This document shows positions 28,150 through 38,655 of a DNA stretch of 64,000 bases, piece by piece. The translations under genes were made by a program, and so were the position numbers. The DNA comes from Roseinatronobacter thiooxidans (lineage in GTDB: Bacteria > Pseudomonadota > Alphaproteobacteria > Rhodobacterales > Rhodobacteraceae). The notes beneath the pieces are model-generated. The model was not told the origin of the DNA. It saw only the letters and a program-made list of their open reading frames with translations, and did not search any database. Every line of letters begins with the position of its first letter. The stretch's first letter is position 1. The DNA lies in contig NZ_MEHT01000010.1 of assembly GCF_001870675.1 (NCBI RefSeq), forward strand, positions 18,782-82,781, given 5' to 3'.

Positions 28150-31116
28150 ATGAATGACCACAGCCCGAACGACCAGATGCATGGCGAGACCTTCCTTGAA
28201 GGTCAGAACGCCGCATATGTCGAGGCATTACAGGCCCGACATGCGGCTGACCCCGCTTCGGTAGATGATGTCTGGGCCGCGTATTTTCGTGCCTTGGGCG
28301 AAGGGGCGCAAGATGCGCAACGCGCCGCGACAGGGCCTAGCTGGGCGCGCACCGACTGGCCGCAGCAGCCCACAGACGAGCTGACATCGGCCTTGACAGG
28401 CGAGTGGCCCACCGCCGCGCCAATGGGCGAGAAGAAAGCCGCCGCCGAGAAGATCACAGCGAAAGCCGCCGCGAAGGGGGTTACCCTGACGACCGAGCAG
28501 GTGCGCTCTGCTGTGATCGACAGTTTGCGCGCGCTGATGATCATCCGCGCCTACCGGATACGGGGTCATCTGGTCGCCGATCTGGACCCGTTGGGCATGC
28601 GCAAGGAAGAACCCCATCCGGAACTGGACCCGCGCTCTTACGGCTTTACCGAAGCCGATATGGACCGGCCCATCTTCATTGATAACGTTCTGGGCCTTGA
28701 AGTGGCCAGCCTGCGCCAGATCATCGATATTCTGCAACGCACCTATTGCGGCACTTTCGCGTTGCAATTCATGCATATTTCAGACCCCGAGCAGGTCGGC
28801 TGGCTGAAAGAACGCATCGAAGGGATGGATAAGGAAATCCAGTTCACCAAGAACGGCCGCCGCGCGATCCTGAACAAGATGGTCGAGGCGGAAGGGTTCG
28901 AGAAATTCCTGCATGTCAAATACATGGGCACCAAGCGTTTCGGGCTGGACGGGGGCGAAGCGACCATTCCCGCGATGGAACAGATCATCAAGCGCGGCGG
29001 TGCCTTGGGCCTGAAAGAGGTTGCCATAGGCATGCCGCACAGGGGCCGGTTGAACATTCTGGCCAATGTGATGGGCAAGCCCTACCGCGCCATTTTCAAT
29101 GAATTTCAGGGCGGCAGCTTCAAGCCTGAAGATGTCGATGGCTCTGGCGATGTGAAATACCATCTGGGCGCGTCATCGGACCGCGAATTTGACGGCAACA
29201 CTGTGCATTTGTCGCTGACAGCAAACCCGTCGCATCTGGAAGCGGTCAATCCGGTTGTGCTTGGCAAGGTGCGCGCCAAGCAAGACCAGATGAACGATGC
29301 CGAGCGCCGTCAGGTTGTGGCCGTGTTGCTGCATGGTGATGCGGCCTTTGCGGGGCAGGGTGTTGTGGCCGAAGGCTTTGGCCTGTCGGGCCTGCGCGGG
29401 CACCGCACGGGCGGCACGATCCATATTATCGTCAATAACCAGATCGGCTTTACCACTGCGCCGCATTTCTCGCGCTCCAGCCCCTATCCGACCGATATTG
29501 CGCTGATGGTCGAGGCGCCGATTTTCCATGTGAATGGCGACGACCCCGAAGCGGTGGTGCATGCGGCCAAAGTGGCGACAGAGTTCCGGCAGAAATTCCT
29601 GAAAGATGTGGTGATCGACATCTTCTGCTATCGCCGGTTCGGGCATAACGAGGGGGATGAACCAATGTTCACCAACCCCGCGATGTATACCCGCATCAAG
29701 AAGCATAAATCGACGCTGCAACTGTATACCGAACGTCTGGTCGCAGACGGGTTGATCCCCGAAGGCGAGATCGAGGATATGAAAGCCGCGTTTCAGGCAT
29801 TCCTCAATGAAGAATTCGAGGTGGGCAAGACCTATAAGCCCAACAAGGCCGACTGGCTGGACGGGCGCTGGTCGCACCTGAACCGCGAGGGCGAGGAATA
29901 CCAGCGCGGCGAGACATGGATCTCGTCCCAATCGATGGCCGAGGTTGGCGCGGCCCTGACGCGCTACCCTGAAGGGTTCAATATCCACAAGACCGTCGCG
30001 CGCCAGTTGGACACCAAGAAAGAGATGTTCGCCTCTGGCAAAGGGTTTGACTGGGCAACCGCCGAGGCGCTGGCCTTTGGCAGCCTTGTCACCGAAGGTT
30101 ATCCGGTGCGGCTGGCAGGGCAGGATTCAACCCGCGGCACATTCAGCCAGCGCCATTCGGCCTTTGTCGATCAGGAATCCGAGGACCGTTACTACCCTTT
30201 GAACAACATCAAGGAAGGGCAGGCCCGCTACGAGGTCATCGACTCGATGCTCTCGGAATATGCGGTGCTGGGGTTTGAATATGGCTACTCATTGGCCGAA
30301 CCCAATGCGCTGGTCATGTGGGAAGCGCAGTTTGGCGATTTCGCCAATGGCGCACAGATCATGTTCGACCAGTTCATCAGCTCTGGTGAAAGCAAGTGGT
30401 TGCGCATGTCTGGTCTGGTCATGCTGCTGCCGCACGGGTTTGAAGGGCAGGGGCCGGAACACAGCTCCGCCCGGTTGGAGCGGTTTTTGCAACAATGCGC
30501 GCAGGACAACTGGATTGTTGCGAACTGTTCAACGCCAGCCAATTACTTCCACATTCTGCGCCGCCAGATCCATCGCAGCTTCCGCAAGCCGCTGGTGCTG
30601 ATGACGCCGAAATCGCTGCTGCGCCACAAGCTGTGCATCTCTGAGGCTGCGGACTTTACCGAAGGGTCAAGTTTCCACCGCGTGCTGTGGGATGACGCGC
30701 AAAAGGGCAATAGTGACACGCAGTTGCAGGCGGATGACAAGATCAAACGCGTGGTCATGTGTTCGGGCAAGGTCTATTTCGACCTGCTGGAAGCACGCGA
30801 TGCGCGCGCGATTGACGACATCTATCTGCTGCGGGTCGAGCAATTCTACCCTTTCCCTGCCATGGCCCTGCTGAAAGAGCTGGAACGCTTTCCAAACGCA
30901 GAGATTGTCTGGTGTCAGGAAGAGCCGAAGAATCAGGGCGCGTGGAGTTTCATTGAACCGAATATCGAATGGGTTCTAAGCCGATTGAACGGTGCAACCA
31001 AACGTCCGCGCTATGTCGGGCGCACGGCCTCTGCATCGGTCGCCACAGGGCTTGCCAGCCAGCATAAAGCACAACAAGAAGCGCTCGTGAACGAAGCGCT
31101 GACAATCGAGGGATAA
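28150..31116 (+). CDS. sucA: 2-oxoglutarate dehydrogenase E1 component
   Basis: A 988-aa thiamine-diphosphate enzyme performing the decarboxylation step of the 2-oxoglutarate dehydrogenase complex. The N-terminus has the E1 extension ([15 protein letters not shown]). [21 protein letters not shown] and [17 protein letters not shown] carry the cofactor-binding residues. [20 protein letters not shown] and PKSLLRH are conserved C-terminal blocks. It is followed 7 bases later by its E2 partner. Confidence 0.98.
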   Translation: MNDHSPNDQMHGETFLEGQNAAYVEALQARHAADPASVDDVWAAYFRALGEGAQDAQRAATGPSWARTDWPQQPTDELTSALTGEWPTAAPMGEKKAAAEKITAKAAAKGVTLTTEQVRSAVIDSLRALMIIRAYRIRGHLVADLDPLGMRKEEPHPELDPRSYGFTEADMDRPIFIDNVLGLEVASLRQIIDILQRTYCGTFALQFMHISDPEQVGWLKERIEGMDKEIQFTKNGRRAILNKMVEAEGFEKFLHVKYMGTKRFGLDGGEATIPAMEQIIKRGGALGLKEVAIGMPHRGRLNILANVMGKPYRAIFNEFQGGSFKPEDVDGSGDVKYHLGASSDREFDGNTVHLSLTANPSHLEAVNPVVLGKVRAKQDQMNDAERRQVVAVLLHGDAAFAGQGVVAEGFGLSGLRGHRTGGTIHIIVNNQIGFTTAPHFSRSSPYPTDIALMVEAPIFHVNGDDPEAVVHAAKVATEFRQKFLKDVVIDIFCYRRFGHNEGDEPMFTNPAMYTRIKKHKSTLQLYTERLVADGLIPEGEIEDMKAAFQAFLNEEFEVGKTYKPNKADWLDGRWSHLNREGEEYQRGETWISSQSMAEVGAALTRYPEGFNIHKTVARQLDTKKEMFASGKGFDWATAEALAFGSLVTEGYPVRLAGQDSTRGTFSQRHSAFVDQESEDRYYPLNNIKEGQARYEVIDSMLSEYAVLGFEYGYSLAEPNALVMWEAQFGDFANGAQIMFDQFISSGESKWLRMSGLVMLLPHGFEGQGPEHSSARLERFLQQCAQDNWIVANCSTPANYFHILRRQIHRSFRKPLVLMTPKSLLRHKLCISEAADFTEGSSFHRVLWDDAQKGNSDTQLQADDKIKRVVMCSGKVYFDLLEARDARAIDDIYLLRVEQFYPFPAMALLKELERFPNAEIVWCQEEPKNQGAWSFIEPNIEWVLSRLNGATKRPRYVGRTASASVATGLASQHKAQQEALVNEALTIEG

Positions 31117-31123
31117 CAAACAC

Positions 31124-32629
31124 ATGTCCACCGAAGTTCGAGTCCCCACATTGGGCGAAAGCGTGACCGAGGCCACTGTGGCCACTTGGTTCAAGAAACC
31201 CGGCGATGCGGTCGCCGTGGATGAAATGCTGTGCGAATTGGAAACCGACAAGGTGACGGTTGAAGTGCCATCACCTGTCGCCGGAACGCTGGGTGAAATC
31301 GTCGCCGCGGAAGGCGAGACAGTGGGCGCAGATGCGCTGCTGGCGATGATCTCAGAGCCGGGCAGCTCTGACGCGCCGACACCTGTCGCACCTGCGAAAG
31401 CGGCTGCCAAGGATGCGACCACAGCATCCGAGACAGTGGATGTCATGGTGCCCGCATTGGGCGAAAGCGTATCTGAAGCAACTGTTGCAAGCTGGTTCAA
31501 GAAACCCGGCGACACGGTCGCGGTGGATGAAATGCTGTGCGAGTTGGAAACCGACAAGGTTTCGGTCGAGGTGCCATCACCGGCAGCAGGCGTGCTGGCC
31601 GAAATTCTGGCCGAAAGCGGCAGCACGGTCGCGGCAGGCGGCAAGCTGGCAGTGATTTCAGGCAGCGCGGAAGGTGTCAAAGCCGCCGCCCCGCAGGCCG
31701 AGGGCAGCAATGCTGGCAGCGGCGCGCGCGATGTGGAAGACGCACCATCGGCCAAGAAGCTGATGGCAGAAAAAGGTTTGTCTGCCGATCAGGTGACAGG
31801 GACAGGGCGTGACGGTCGGATCATGAAAGAAGATGTCCAGAATGCCGCGGCGGCCCCAGCGGCTACGCCGGCTGTGCCCACCCCGGCAGCCCAACAAGCC
31901 CCGCGCCCGGCTGTGCCCGCAGATGATGCGGCCCGCGAGGAGCGCGTCAAGATGACCCGCTTGCGCCAGACAATCGCGCGCCGCCTGAAAGAGGCGCAAA
32001 ACACCGCCGCCATGCTGACCACCTATAACGAGGCGGATATGGGCGGCGTAATGGAATTGCGCAACGCCTATAAGGACCAGTTCGAGAAGAAACACGGCGT
32101 CAAGATGGGCTTCATGTCGTTCTTCGTCAAAGCCTGCTGCCATGCGCTGATGGAAGTGCCGGAGGTCAATGCCGAGATTGATGGCACGGATGTGGTTTAC
32201 AAGAACTATGTCCATATGGGTGTTGCGGTCGGCACGCCTTCGGGACTGGTCGTACCCGTGCTGCGCGATGCGCATAAGATGGGCTTTGCCGAGATTGAAA
32301 AGCGGATTGGCGATTTCGGCATGCGCGCCCGCGACGGCAAGCTGACCATGGCCGAGATGCAGGGCGGCTCGTTCACGATCTCCAATGGTGGGGTCTATGG
32401 CTCGCTCATGTCCTCGCCCATCCTCAACCCGCCGCAATCGGGTATTCTGGGCATGCACAAGATTCAGGAACGCCCGATGGTTGTAAAAGGCCAGATCGTG
32501 GCGCGGCCCATGATGTATCTGGCGCTGTCCTATGATCACCGCATCGTCGATGGCAAAGGGGCGGTTACCTTCCTCGTGCGCGTCAAGGAAGCGCTGGAAG
32601 ATCCGCGCCGGTTGTTGATGGATCTTTGA
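31124..32629 (+). CDS. sucB: Dihydrolipoyl succinyltransferase (E2) with two lipoyl domains
   Basis: A 501-aa E2 core protein of the 2-oxoglutarate dehydrogenase complex. It has two tandem lipoyl domains, residues 4-78 and 106-180, with lipoyl lysines Lys43 and Lys145 in ELETDKV. The two domains are about 75% identical by eye. A peripheral-subunit-binding domain lies at about 206-240, an Ala/Pro linker follows, and then the acetyltransferase core with YDHRIVDG near the C-terminus. Most E2o proteins carry one lipoyl domain, so the duplication is a local feature. lpd (E3) is two genes downstream. Confidence 0.97.
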   Translation: MSTEVRVPTLGESVTEATVATWFKKPGDAVAVDEMLCELETDKVTVEVPSPVAGTLGEIVAAEGETVGADALLAMISEPGSSDAPTPVAPAKAAAKDATTASETVDVMVPALGESVSEATVASWFKKPGDTVAVDEMLCELETDKVSVEVPSPAAGVLAEILAESGSTVAAGGKLAVISGSAEGVKAAAPQAEGSNAGSGARDVEDAPSAKKLMAEKGLSADQVTGTGRDGRIMKEDVQNAAAAPAATPAVPTPAAQQAPRPAVPADDAAREERVKMTRLRQTIARRLKEAQNTAAMLTTYNEADMGGVMELRNAYKDQFEKKHGVKMGFMSFFVKACCHALMEVPEVNAEIDGTDVVYKNYVHMGVAVGTPSGLVVPVLRDAHKMGFAEIEKRIGDFGMRARDGKLTMAEMQGGSFTISNGGVYGSLMSSPILNPPQSGILGMHKIQERPMVVKGQIVARPMMYLALSYDHRIVDGKGAVTFLVRVKEALEDPRRLLMDL

Positions 32630-32640
32630 ATTACACTTTC

Positions 32641-32669
32641 GCAGGGTGCATGCGCGGCATGCACCCTGC
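32641..32669. terminator. Perfect 13-bp hairpin after sucB
   Basis: GCAGGGTGCATGC and GCATGCACCCTGC flank a GCG loop, 11 bases after the sucB stop. There is no T run. It may mark the 3' end of the sucAB message or slow its decay. Confidence 0.6.
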
Positions 32670-32705
32670 CCAGAGTTGGAATGCTGGTAGCAGGAAAAGG
32701 CCCTC

Positions 32706-33101
32706 ATGACCCCTGAACTGACAGCGCTCACCCTCGCGGCGATTTTGCAGATCGTGCAATTCATCCTCTTTGCCCTTCCGGCGAATCTCGAACTTGGCAC
32801 GCGCTATACGGGCGGCAGCCGGGATTATGCCCCCGACAAACCCATGTCGAAACGCACCGCACGCCTGCAACGCGCGTTGAACAACCATTTCGAGGGGCTG
32901 ATCCTGTTTGGCATCGCCGCCACCGTGATCACGGTGTCAGACCAGTCCAGCACCCTGACGGCGGCCTGCGCCTATGCCTATCTGATCGCGCGCATCCTCT
33001 ATATTCCTGCCTATGCTTATGGCCTGAATCCGTGGCGCTCGGTCATCTGGGCGGTCGGGTTCATGTCCACTTTGATCATGTTGATGGTTGCACTTTTCTG
33101 A
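32706..33101 (+). CDS. MAPEG family membrane protein
   Basis: A 131-aa protein with four hydrophobic helices. The MAPEG hallmark [20 protein letters not shown] lies at about residues 52-71. Relatives are glutathione- or eicosanoid-handling membrane enzymes in eukaryotes; bacterial members mostly lack a defined role. It is inserted between sucB and lpd in the same direction. Confidence 0.85.
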   Translation: MTPELTALTLAAILQIVQFILFALPANLELGTRYTGGSRDYAPDKPMSKRTARLQRALNNHFEGLILFGIAATVITVSDQSSTLTAACAYAYLIARILYIPAYAYGLNPWRSVIWAVGFMSTLIMLMVALF

Positions 33102-33137
33102 TGCTCCTTCATCCTTGTCCAAATATCCTCGGGGGGT

Positions 33138-33160
33138 GCGGGGGGCAGACAGCCCCCCGC
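33138..33160. repeat. GC-rich hairpin before lpd
   Basis: The perfect stem GCGGGGGGC / GCCCCCCGC with loop AGACA follows the string AAATATCCTCGGGGG. I recall similar TATCC-GGGGG hairpins between genes in Rhodobacteraceae. It lies 30 bases before lpd and could act as a weak terminator or message stabiliser. Confidence 0.55.
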
Positions 33161-33189
33161 CTGCTTCGCCGAAAAAGGAGGAACTACCC

Positions 33190-34575
33190 ATGACCTATGA
33201 TGTAATCTTCATCGGCGCTGGCCCCGGCGGCTATGTTGGCGCGATCCGTGCTGCCCAACTGGGCCTGAAAGTTGCCTGTATCGAGGGGCGCGAGAGCTTG
33301 GGCGGAACCTGCCTGAATGTGGGCTGCATTCCCTCCAAGGCGCTTTTGCACGCCACCCACAGCCTGCATGAGGCCGAGCATAATTTCGAATCCATGGGCC
33401 TGACAGGGGCCAAGCCCAAGGTCGATTGGAAGAAAATGCTGGGCTACAAAACCGATGTGATCGGCCAGAACACCAAGGGCATCGAATTCCTGTTCAAAAA
33501 GAACAAGGTGGAATGGATCAAGGGCTGGGCGAAGGTGCTTGCGCCGGGCCGCGTGCAGGTGGGCGAACAGACCTATGAGGCGAAGAAGATCGTCATCGCC
33601 TCCGGCTCTGAATCCAGCCCGTTGAACGGGGTCGAGGTGGATGAGAAAACCATCGTCACCTCCACCGGCGCGCTGGAACTGGGCAAGATCCCGAAAAAGC
33701 TGATTGTCATCGGCGCAGGCGTGATCGGGCTGGAGATGGGGTCGGTCTATGCCCGCCTTGGGGCAGAGGTGACAGTTGTCGAATATCTGGACCGGATCAT
33801 TCCGGGCAATGATGCCGAAGTCGCCAAGGTATTTCAGCGGCTTCTGGCCAAGCAGGGCATGAATTTCATTCTTGGGGCGGCTGTGCAATCGGCCACGGCC
33901 ACCAAGGCCAAGGCCAAGGTCACCTACAAGCTGCGCAAGGATGACAGTGAACACACGCTGGAGGCTGACACTGTGTTGCTTTCGACAGGGCGCCGCCCGT
34001 TTGTTGACGGGTTGGGGCTGGATGCGCTGGGGGTCAAGATGACCGCGCGCGGGCAGATCGCCACAGATGCGCATTACAAAACCAGTATCGACGGCATTTA
34101 CGCGATTGGCGATGTGATCGAGGGGCCGATGCTGGCGCATAAAGCCGAAGACGAAGGCATGGCCGTGGCCGAGATTCTGGCAGGGCAGGCGGGGCATGTG
34201 AATTACGGCGTCATCCCCGGTGTGATCTATACCTGGCCCGAAGTGGCTTCGGTCGGAGAGAATGAAGAAACCCTGAAAGAGGCGGGGCGCGCCTATAAGG
34301 TTGGCAAGTTCAGCTTCATGGGCAATGGCCGTGCGAAAGCGAATTTCGCAGGCGACGGGTTTGTGAAAATTCTGGCAGACAAGGAAACAGATCGCATTCT
34401 GGGCGCACATATCATCGGCCCTTATGCAGGCGATTTGATTCATGAAATCTGTGTGGCGATGGAATTTGGTGCCGCGGCCGAAGATCTTGCGCGCACCTGC
34501 CACGCCCATCCCACCTATTCCGAAGCCGTGCGCGAAGCGGCATTGGCTTGCGGCGATGGTGCGATTCACGCCTGA
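33190..34575 (+). CDS. lpdA: Dihydrolipoyl dehydrogenase (E3)
   Basis: A 461-aa FAD disulfide reductase that reoxidises lipoyl groups. FAD-binding [13 protein letters not shown] lies near the N-terminus, and the redox-active pair is Cys41/Cys46 in [13 protein letters not shown]. The NAD-binding [13 protein letters not shown] lies mid-protein, and the C-terminal [14 protein letters not shown] supplies the catalytic His/Glu. ATG 33190 has AAAGGAGG about 8 bases upstream. It completes the 2-oxoglutarate dehydrogenase set. Confidence 0.97.
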   Translation: MTYDVIFIGAGPGGYVGAIRAAQLGLKVACIEGRESLGGTCLNVGCIPSKALLHATHSLHEAEHNFESMGLTGAKPKVDWKKMLGYKTDVIGQNTKGIEFLFKKNKVEWIKGWAKVLAPGRVQVGEQTYEAKKIVIASGSESSPLNGVEVDEKTIVTSTGALELGKIPKKLIVIGAGVIGLEMGSVYARLGAEVTVVEYLDRIIPGNDAEVAKVFQRLLAKQGMNFILGAAVQSATATKAKAKVTYKLRKDDSEHTLEADTVLLSTGRRPFVDGLGLDALGVKMTARGQIATDAHYKTSIDGIYAIGDVIEGPMLAHKAEDEGMAVAEILAGQAGHVNYGVIPGVIYTWPEVASVGENEETLKEAGRAYKVGKFSFMGNGRAKANFAGDGFVKILADKETDRILGAHIIGPYAGDLIHEICVAMEFGAAAEDLARTCHAHPTYSEAVREAALACGDGAIHA

Positions 34576-34652
34576 AAATACAAGACACCACATGGGGCTG
34601 GCGTCGGGGCAGAACTGGCCGCCAGCCCCCAACATGACAAGGAATTCAAACT

Positions 34653-35072
34653 ATGCTGACGCTAGAGCAGGCACAGACGATCATCGCCGCCACCCGTGCC
34701 AAAGGCCGCGAGATGGGGTTAAAGCCACTTTCTGTGATTGTCCTTGATGCAGGCGGGCATGTGCTGGCCTTTGAACGCGAAGATGGTGCCTCTCCGGGGC
34801 GGTTTGGCATTGCGCATGGCAAGGCTTACGGCGCAGTCATGCTGGGCATGGCAGGACGCGCGCAAATGGCGCGCGCCGAAGCGCAGGCTTATTTCATGGC
34901 GGCGGTAAACGGGGTTTATGGCGGGCAGGTTGTCCCAGTGCCCGGCGGGGTGCTGTTGCGCGAGAATGGCACTGTGATCGGCGCGATGGGCGTGACGGGC
35001 GACAGCTCTGACAATGATGCAGAAGCAGCCTTGGCCGGTGCGCAAGCCGCCGGACTCGACGCCGAAGCGTGA
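34653..35072 (+). CDS. GlcG/HbpS family (heme-binding-like) protein
   Basis: A 139-aa protein of the GlcG/HbpS/PduO-C fold, with SVIVLDAGGHVLAFEREDGA in the first half and PGGVLLRENGTVIGAMGVTG in the second. Some members bind heme or cobalamin; here the ligand is unknown. No signal peptide is seen, so it is likely cytoplasmic. It follows lpd by 77 bases and ends in a terminator. Confidence 0.88.
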   Translation: MLTLEQAQTIIAATRAKGREMGLKPLSVIVLDAGGHVLAFEREDGASPGRFGIAHGKAYGAVMLGMAGRAQMARAEAQAYFMAAVNGVYGGQVVPVPGGVLLRENGTVIGAMGVTGDSSDNDAEAALAGAQAAGLDAEA

Positions 35073-35098
35073 TTCGCTGCCGCCCCCGAGAGAAAATA

Positions 35099-35130
35099 AA
35101 AAACCCTGAGCATGTTCTCAGGGTTTTTTT
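35099..35130 (+). terminator. Rho-independent terminator after the GlcG-like gene
   Basis: The stem ACCCTGAG / TTCTCAGGGT is followed by TTTTTTT. It closes the sucC-to-GlcG stretch. Confidence 0.9.
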
Positions 35131-35163
35131 GTCTGACTCGTGCGCAGTTCGCCTGCGGCGCAT

Positions 35164-35574
35164 TCATGACATCAGGGTATCGGTGAATCTTTTGTGGGTG
35201 AGTGGTTTTTTCAACGTAGCGTCACAGATCGCGCGGCGTTCTGAGCCTGAATCGTCACGCTCTGTTTCGTCAGACAGCAGGAAAATTTTGCAATCAGGGC
35301 GTGTCTGCCGGATGCCCAGACATAATTCAATCGCGGCATGCACGCCGCCGACATGTTCTATATCGACAATGATAAAGTCGAATTCAGCCCGTTTTTCGCT
35401 TAGCCATGTCAGGGTTTGCGTGCAATGCGCCAGCACCATGACAGTGATGCGGGCTTGTTCATAGGCCCAGTCCTGAATGTCACGTGCGTCGTCGCAATAG
35501 GGCATGAATGCAACAGCAACGCCTTTGAAGGCTGGAAGCCCTTTTTCAGCAAAGACTTTCGCATCATGCATCAT
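35164..35574 (-). CDS. Single-domain response-regulator receiver-like protein
   Basis: A 136-aa protein covering one receiver domain and nothing else. The phosphoacceptor would be Asp71 (FDFIIVDIEHVGG), the switch Ser101 (IFLLSDET), and the conserved Lys122/123 before Pro124 (TLKKPL). An acidic pair CDDA at 28-29 follows the first strand, so phosphorylation looks possible. There is no output domain and no nearby histidine kinase. ATG 35574 is preferred over an upstream TTG because AAGGGCGG lies just before it. Relation to other two-component proteins is unclear. Confidence 0.65.
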   Translation of the reverse strand: MMHDAKVFAEKGLPAFKGVAVAFMPYCDDARDIQDWAYEQARITVMVLAHCTQTLTWLSEKRAEFDFIIVDIEHVGGVHAAIELCLGIRQTRPDCKIFLLSDETERDDSGSERRAICDATLKKPLTHKRFTDTLMS

Positions 35575-35871
35575 TCTTGCCGCCCTTGGATTATCTTGGA
35601 TCAATAAAATACAACCTTAAGGATACTTTGTGCGAGAACAATCTCATGGTCAAGGCATCGTTCCGTTATTTCAAAGAGATTTTGTCTGGGTGCGCAGAAA
35701 TAAGCCTGCGCTGCTGAAGTGAACTTCGGGGGCGATGGAATGTCGCAAAACTTTTGCCGGACGGGCCATAAACCCTGCACAGATCAGATTTGAACGGCGC
35801 ATCTGGTCCCATCGACTTATGCGGCGCGCGCGTGGTTCTGTGGTCTGTCCATTGCTGGCAAAGCAATGCAA
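35575..35871. other. Gene-free region between the receiver gene and the Bax-inhibitor-like gene
   Basis: About 300 bases with no credible coding sequence. It must hold the promoter of the leftward receiver gene; I see no clear operator or repeat. Confidence 0.5.
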
Positions 35872-35898
35872 AAAGGGCGCACCAGTAGGTGCGCCCTT
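35872..35898 (-). terminator. Terminator of the Bax-inhibitor-1-family gene
   Basis: On the minus strand AAGGGCGCAC, loop CTACTG, GTGCGCCCTT and TTT follow the stop at 35922 by about 25 bases. Confidence 0.88.
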
Positions 35899-35921
35899 GC
35901 AACAAAAGCCGGTTTGGCTGG

Positions 35922-36707
35922 TTATTCTTGCTGGCCCATGAACATGAGAAGGAACTGGAACATGTTCAGGAAGCTGATGTAAAGGCTGAGCGCGCCATCA
36001 ACAGCGGCTTTGTCCAGCCATTCCTGATCGCCATTTGCAGCATGCGCCACATATTCGCTTTTGATGGTTTGTGTGTAGAATGCTGTCAGACCTGCGAAGA
36101 TCAGAATGCCGATGGCCGAGATGGCAAACATCATGGCAGGGCTTTGCAGGAACAGGTTTACAATCATGGCGACGATCAGGCCGATCACACCCATGATCAG
36201 GAATGTACCCATTCCCGACAGGTCTTTCTTGGTGGTGTAGCCATACAGGCTAAGGCCGCCAAAGGCGATGGCTGTCACGAAGAAGGTCTGCGTGATCGAG
36301 TAGCTGGTGAAGACCAGAAAGATCGAGCTGAGCGATAGGCCAATGGCGCTGGCAAAGACGAAAAAGCCAAGCTGCACGCCTGCGGCAGATGCGCGGCGCA
36401 TCAGCGCGCCCCAGCCGAACAGAATGAATGCCAGCGGTGCAAACATGATCACCCAGCGCAGCGGCGACATGTAAATGGCACCGCCAAGGGTGTTCAGCAT
36501 GGTGCCGTTTGGCAGTTGCGCAACAGCCATGCTTGGGTCTGTTGTTGTCGCAAGGCCGGAAATTGCCCATGCCGCGGCGGCTGTGATCAGCATGCCCACA
36601 GACATGGTTCCGTAAACTTTATTCATGTGGGCGCGAAGGCCCGCATCAATCTCGGCGGCGCGGGTGCCGCTGACCCGCTGTGCACGCATCGTGTTGAAGT
36701 CTGACAT
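35922..36707 (-). CDS. Bax inhibitor-1/YccA family membrane protein
   Basis: A 261-aa protein with a soluble head (MSDFNTMRAQRVSGTRAAEI) and seven hydrophobic segments. The motif LNMFQFLLMFMG at the end and the GLSLSSIFLVFTSYSI segment match the BI-1/YccA/YbhL family, whose members act as pH-sensitive calcium leaks or interact with FtsH. ATG 36707 was chosen because GGAGG (TACGGAGGTAAG) lies just upstream. Confidence 0.92.
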   Translation of the reverse strand: MSDFNTMRAQRVSGTRAAEIDAGLRAHMNKVYGTMSVGMLITAAAAWAISGLATTTDPSMAVAQLPNGTMLNTLGGAIYMSPLRWVIMFAPLAFILFGWGALMRRASAAGVQLGFFVFASAIGLSLSSIFLVFTSYSITQTFFVTAIAFGGLSLYGYTTKKDLSGMGTFLIMGVIGLIVAMIVNLFLQSPAMMFAISAIGILIFAGLTAFYTQTIKSEYVAHAANGDQEWLDKAAVDGALSLYISFLNMFQFLLMFMGQQE

Positions 36708-36849
36708 ACTTACCTCCGTAATTGGTGCAGACTGGGAAGCCCCAGCCTGTCTTGGCTGTAATATCGTCAACTCCAGCAGAGGTTTCAAGCATTTCCGGAG
36801 TAAAATGGACAGGAATTGGTCACAAATTCCCCAACTGCGTGCCGGTTGT

Positions 36850-37815
36850 TCAATCTCTGATGCCAATCACCACTTTTCCTGTCGATTTTCGACTGCGCAA
36901 TAACTCGAATCCCTCTGCAAACTGGTCCAAAGGCAGGGTGTGGCTGATATGCGGGTGCAAATGCCCTGTCGCATACCACCCTATGAGTTTGGACAGCGAG
37001 GTGGTCAGGGCATGCGGTGCGAATTTCAGATAGGCGCCCCAATAGAGACCGATCACAGTCAGATTCTTGACCAGCAATATATTGGCCGGAAATTGTGGAA
37101 CAGTGCCGCCAGCAAAACCGATGGCAAGAAAACGCCCCTCGGGGCGCAGGGCGCGCAGGGCAGGGGTGGCAAGCGGCTCTCCGATCGCATCATAAACCAC
37201 ATCAACCCCGCCCGCATCCCTGAGCGCGGCGCGCAGGTCCAGACCTTCGCTGTCAAGGCAGAGGTCCGCACCGGCCTTGCGCGCAATCTCCAGCTTGTCG
37301 GCGCCGCGTGCCACCGCAATCACGCGCGCCCCAAGCGCCTTGCCAATCTCGACCGCTGTCAGCCCCACACCCCCTGCCGCGCCAAGTACCAACAATGTCT
37401 CGCCTGCTTGCAGCCTTGCGCGATGTTCCAGCGCCAGATGCGAGGTGCCATAGGCTACAAGAAACCCCGCAGCCTGTGTGAAGGGCATGGCATCTGGTAT
37501 CGGCACACAGCAGTCTGCAGGGCAGCAGACCTGTTCCGCCAGCCCGCCCTTGCCGGGAAAGGCCGCAACCCGCATTCCGGGGCGCAGACCCTCGACGCCA
37601 GCCCCGACGGATGCGATTGTTCCTGCAACTTCCATCCCCATGACAAAGGGCAGATCGGGGCGTTCCTGATATTGACCGCGCGTCATCAATAAATCGGCGA
37701 AGTTCAGGCCGCATGCGGCCACAGTGATGACAACCTCACCGGCAGCCGCTTGGGGGGCGTCAATTTCAACAAGTTGGGGCAGCGTGTCGGTTTCAGTCAG
37801 CAGTACAGCGCGCAT
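36850..37815 (-). CDS. NADPH:quinone oxidoreductase family protein (zinc-independent MDR)
   Basis: A 321-aa medium-chain dehydrogenase/reductase of the quinone-reductase type. The GroES-like N-terminus has GLNFADLLMTRGQYQ and PFVMGMEVAGTI. The nucleotide fold has LGAAGGVGLTAVEIGKALGA, where AAGGVG marks NADPH binding. The catalytic zinc cysteine is missing, as expected for this branch. It ends in KSTGKVVIGI, a family hallmark. It is transcribed leftward, upstream of the Bax-inhibitor gene but with 140 bases between. Confidence 0.92.
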   Translation of the reverse strand: MRAVLLTETDTLPQLVEIDAPQAAAGEVVITVAACGLNFADLLMTRGQYQERPDLPFVMGMEVAGTIASVGAGVEGLRPGMRVAAFPGKGGLAEQVCCPADCCVPIPDAMPFTQAAGFLVAYGTSHLALEHRARLQAGETLLVLGAAGGVGLTAVEIGKALGARVIAVARGADKLEIARKAGADLCLDSEGLDLRAALRDAGGVDVVYDAIGEPLATPALRALRPEGRFLAIGFAGGTVPQFPANILLVKNLTVIGLYWGAYLKFAPHALTTSLSKLIGWYATGHLHPHISHTLPLDQFAEGFELLRSRKSTGKVVIGIRD

Positions 37816-38166
37816 GATATGGTCCTTCCGATAGGGAACGCCAGATTTGCCGAGAGAACGGCAAAGCGCAAGCCATATGACTCAGTGCGATTCGCATTGC
37901 GCAAAACTCGCCCTTCGGTTGTTCGCAGTATGGTTTGCATTTTGCGAATATTTTGGCGCGCGCGCATAAAAGTCTTTTCTCAAGGCGTGGGATGCGGCAC
38001 AACCTAAGTATGTGCCGGGGGCTGCGTGTTCGCGTCACATAAAGTTGTGTATAGCCGAAGAAACGATCTGTGTAGGTAGATGGTGTTTTATTTTCGGTGA
38101 TTGGTGCAGAAGCCGTTTTTTTAAAAAATTGATAATGTTCGGCATTACAAAATAAGTGAGGGACAA
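37816..38166. promoter_or_regulatory. Divergent promoter region of the quinone reductase and PraR-like genes
   Basis: A 351-base region without a gene. It has A/T-rich stretches and short TTGCGCAA and TTTGCATTTTGCGAA strings (about 37895-37950). The 3' part (38090-38160) is clearly AT-rich and probably holds the regulator's promoter. No defined operator could be assigned. Confidence 0.45.
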
Positions 38167-38535
38167 ATGACTCATCTCGTGGATTCGCATGTTGGCCAGA
38201 AAATTCGCCAGCGCCGATGGATGGTGGGAATGACACAGCAGCAGCTGGCTGAATCGGTTGGGATCAAATTTCAGCAAATTCAGAAATACGAGACGGGCAT
38301 GAACCGCGTGTCTGCATCTCGGCTGTGGGACATTTCGCGCGCTTTGGGCGTGTCGGCCAGCTTCTTTTTCGAGGGGTTGTCCGAGAATGCCAACGAACCC
38401 GCCGCAGAAGATCAGATCCTTCAACAAAAAGAAACGCTGGAATTGCTGCGCAGCTACTATGCAATTCCAGAAGGGCAGCGGAAGCGGTTTTTGCATCTGG
38501 CCCAATCACTTGGCGATTTCAGCGCAGCCTCTTGA
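38167..38535 (+). CDS. XRE-family transcriptional regulator (PraR-like)
   Basis: A 122-aa regulator. The helix-turn-helix covers about residues 9-66 (GQKIRQRRWMVGMTQQQLAE, then FQQIQKYETGMNRVSASRLW). The C-terminus has LLRSYYAIPEGQRKRFLHLA. This layout matches the short alphaproteobacterial SinR/PraR group linked in rhizobia to biofilm and quorum-sensing control. It is monocistronic with a large upstream region and a terminator after it. Confidence 0.88.
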   Translation: MTHLVDSHVGQKIRQRRWMVGMTQQQLAESVGIKFQQIQKYETGMNRVSASRLWDISRALGVSASFFFEGLSENANEPAAEDQILQQKETLELLRSYYAIPEGQRKRFLHLAQSLGDFSAAS

Positions 38536-38568
38536 GGGTGCGATATATTTCATAACGTAAGAATTTAA

Positions 38569-38601
38569 AACAACGGCAGGCCTTGGTCTGCCGTTGCTTT
38601 T
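38569..38601 (+). terminator. Terminator after the XRE regulator
   Basis: The stem CAACGGCAG / CTGCCGTTG with a loop GCCTTGGT is followed by CTTTT. Confidence 0.82.
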
Positions 38602-38655
38602 CGTGGTGAAGACTGCAACTGAGGGGTGCCGGAAATCACCTTACGGATAAGCCCA

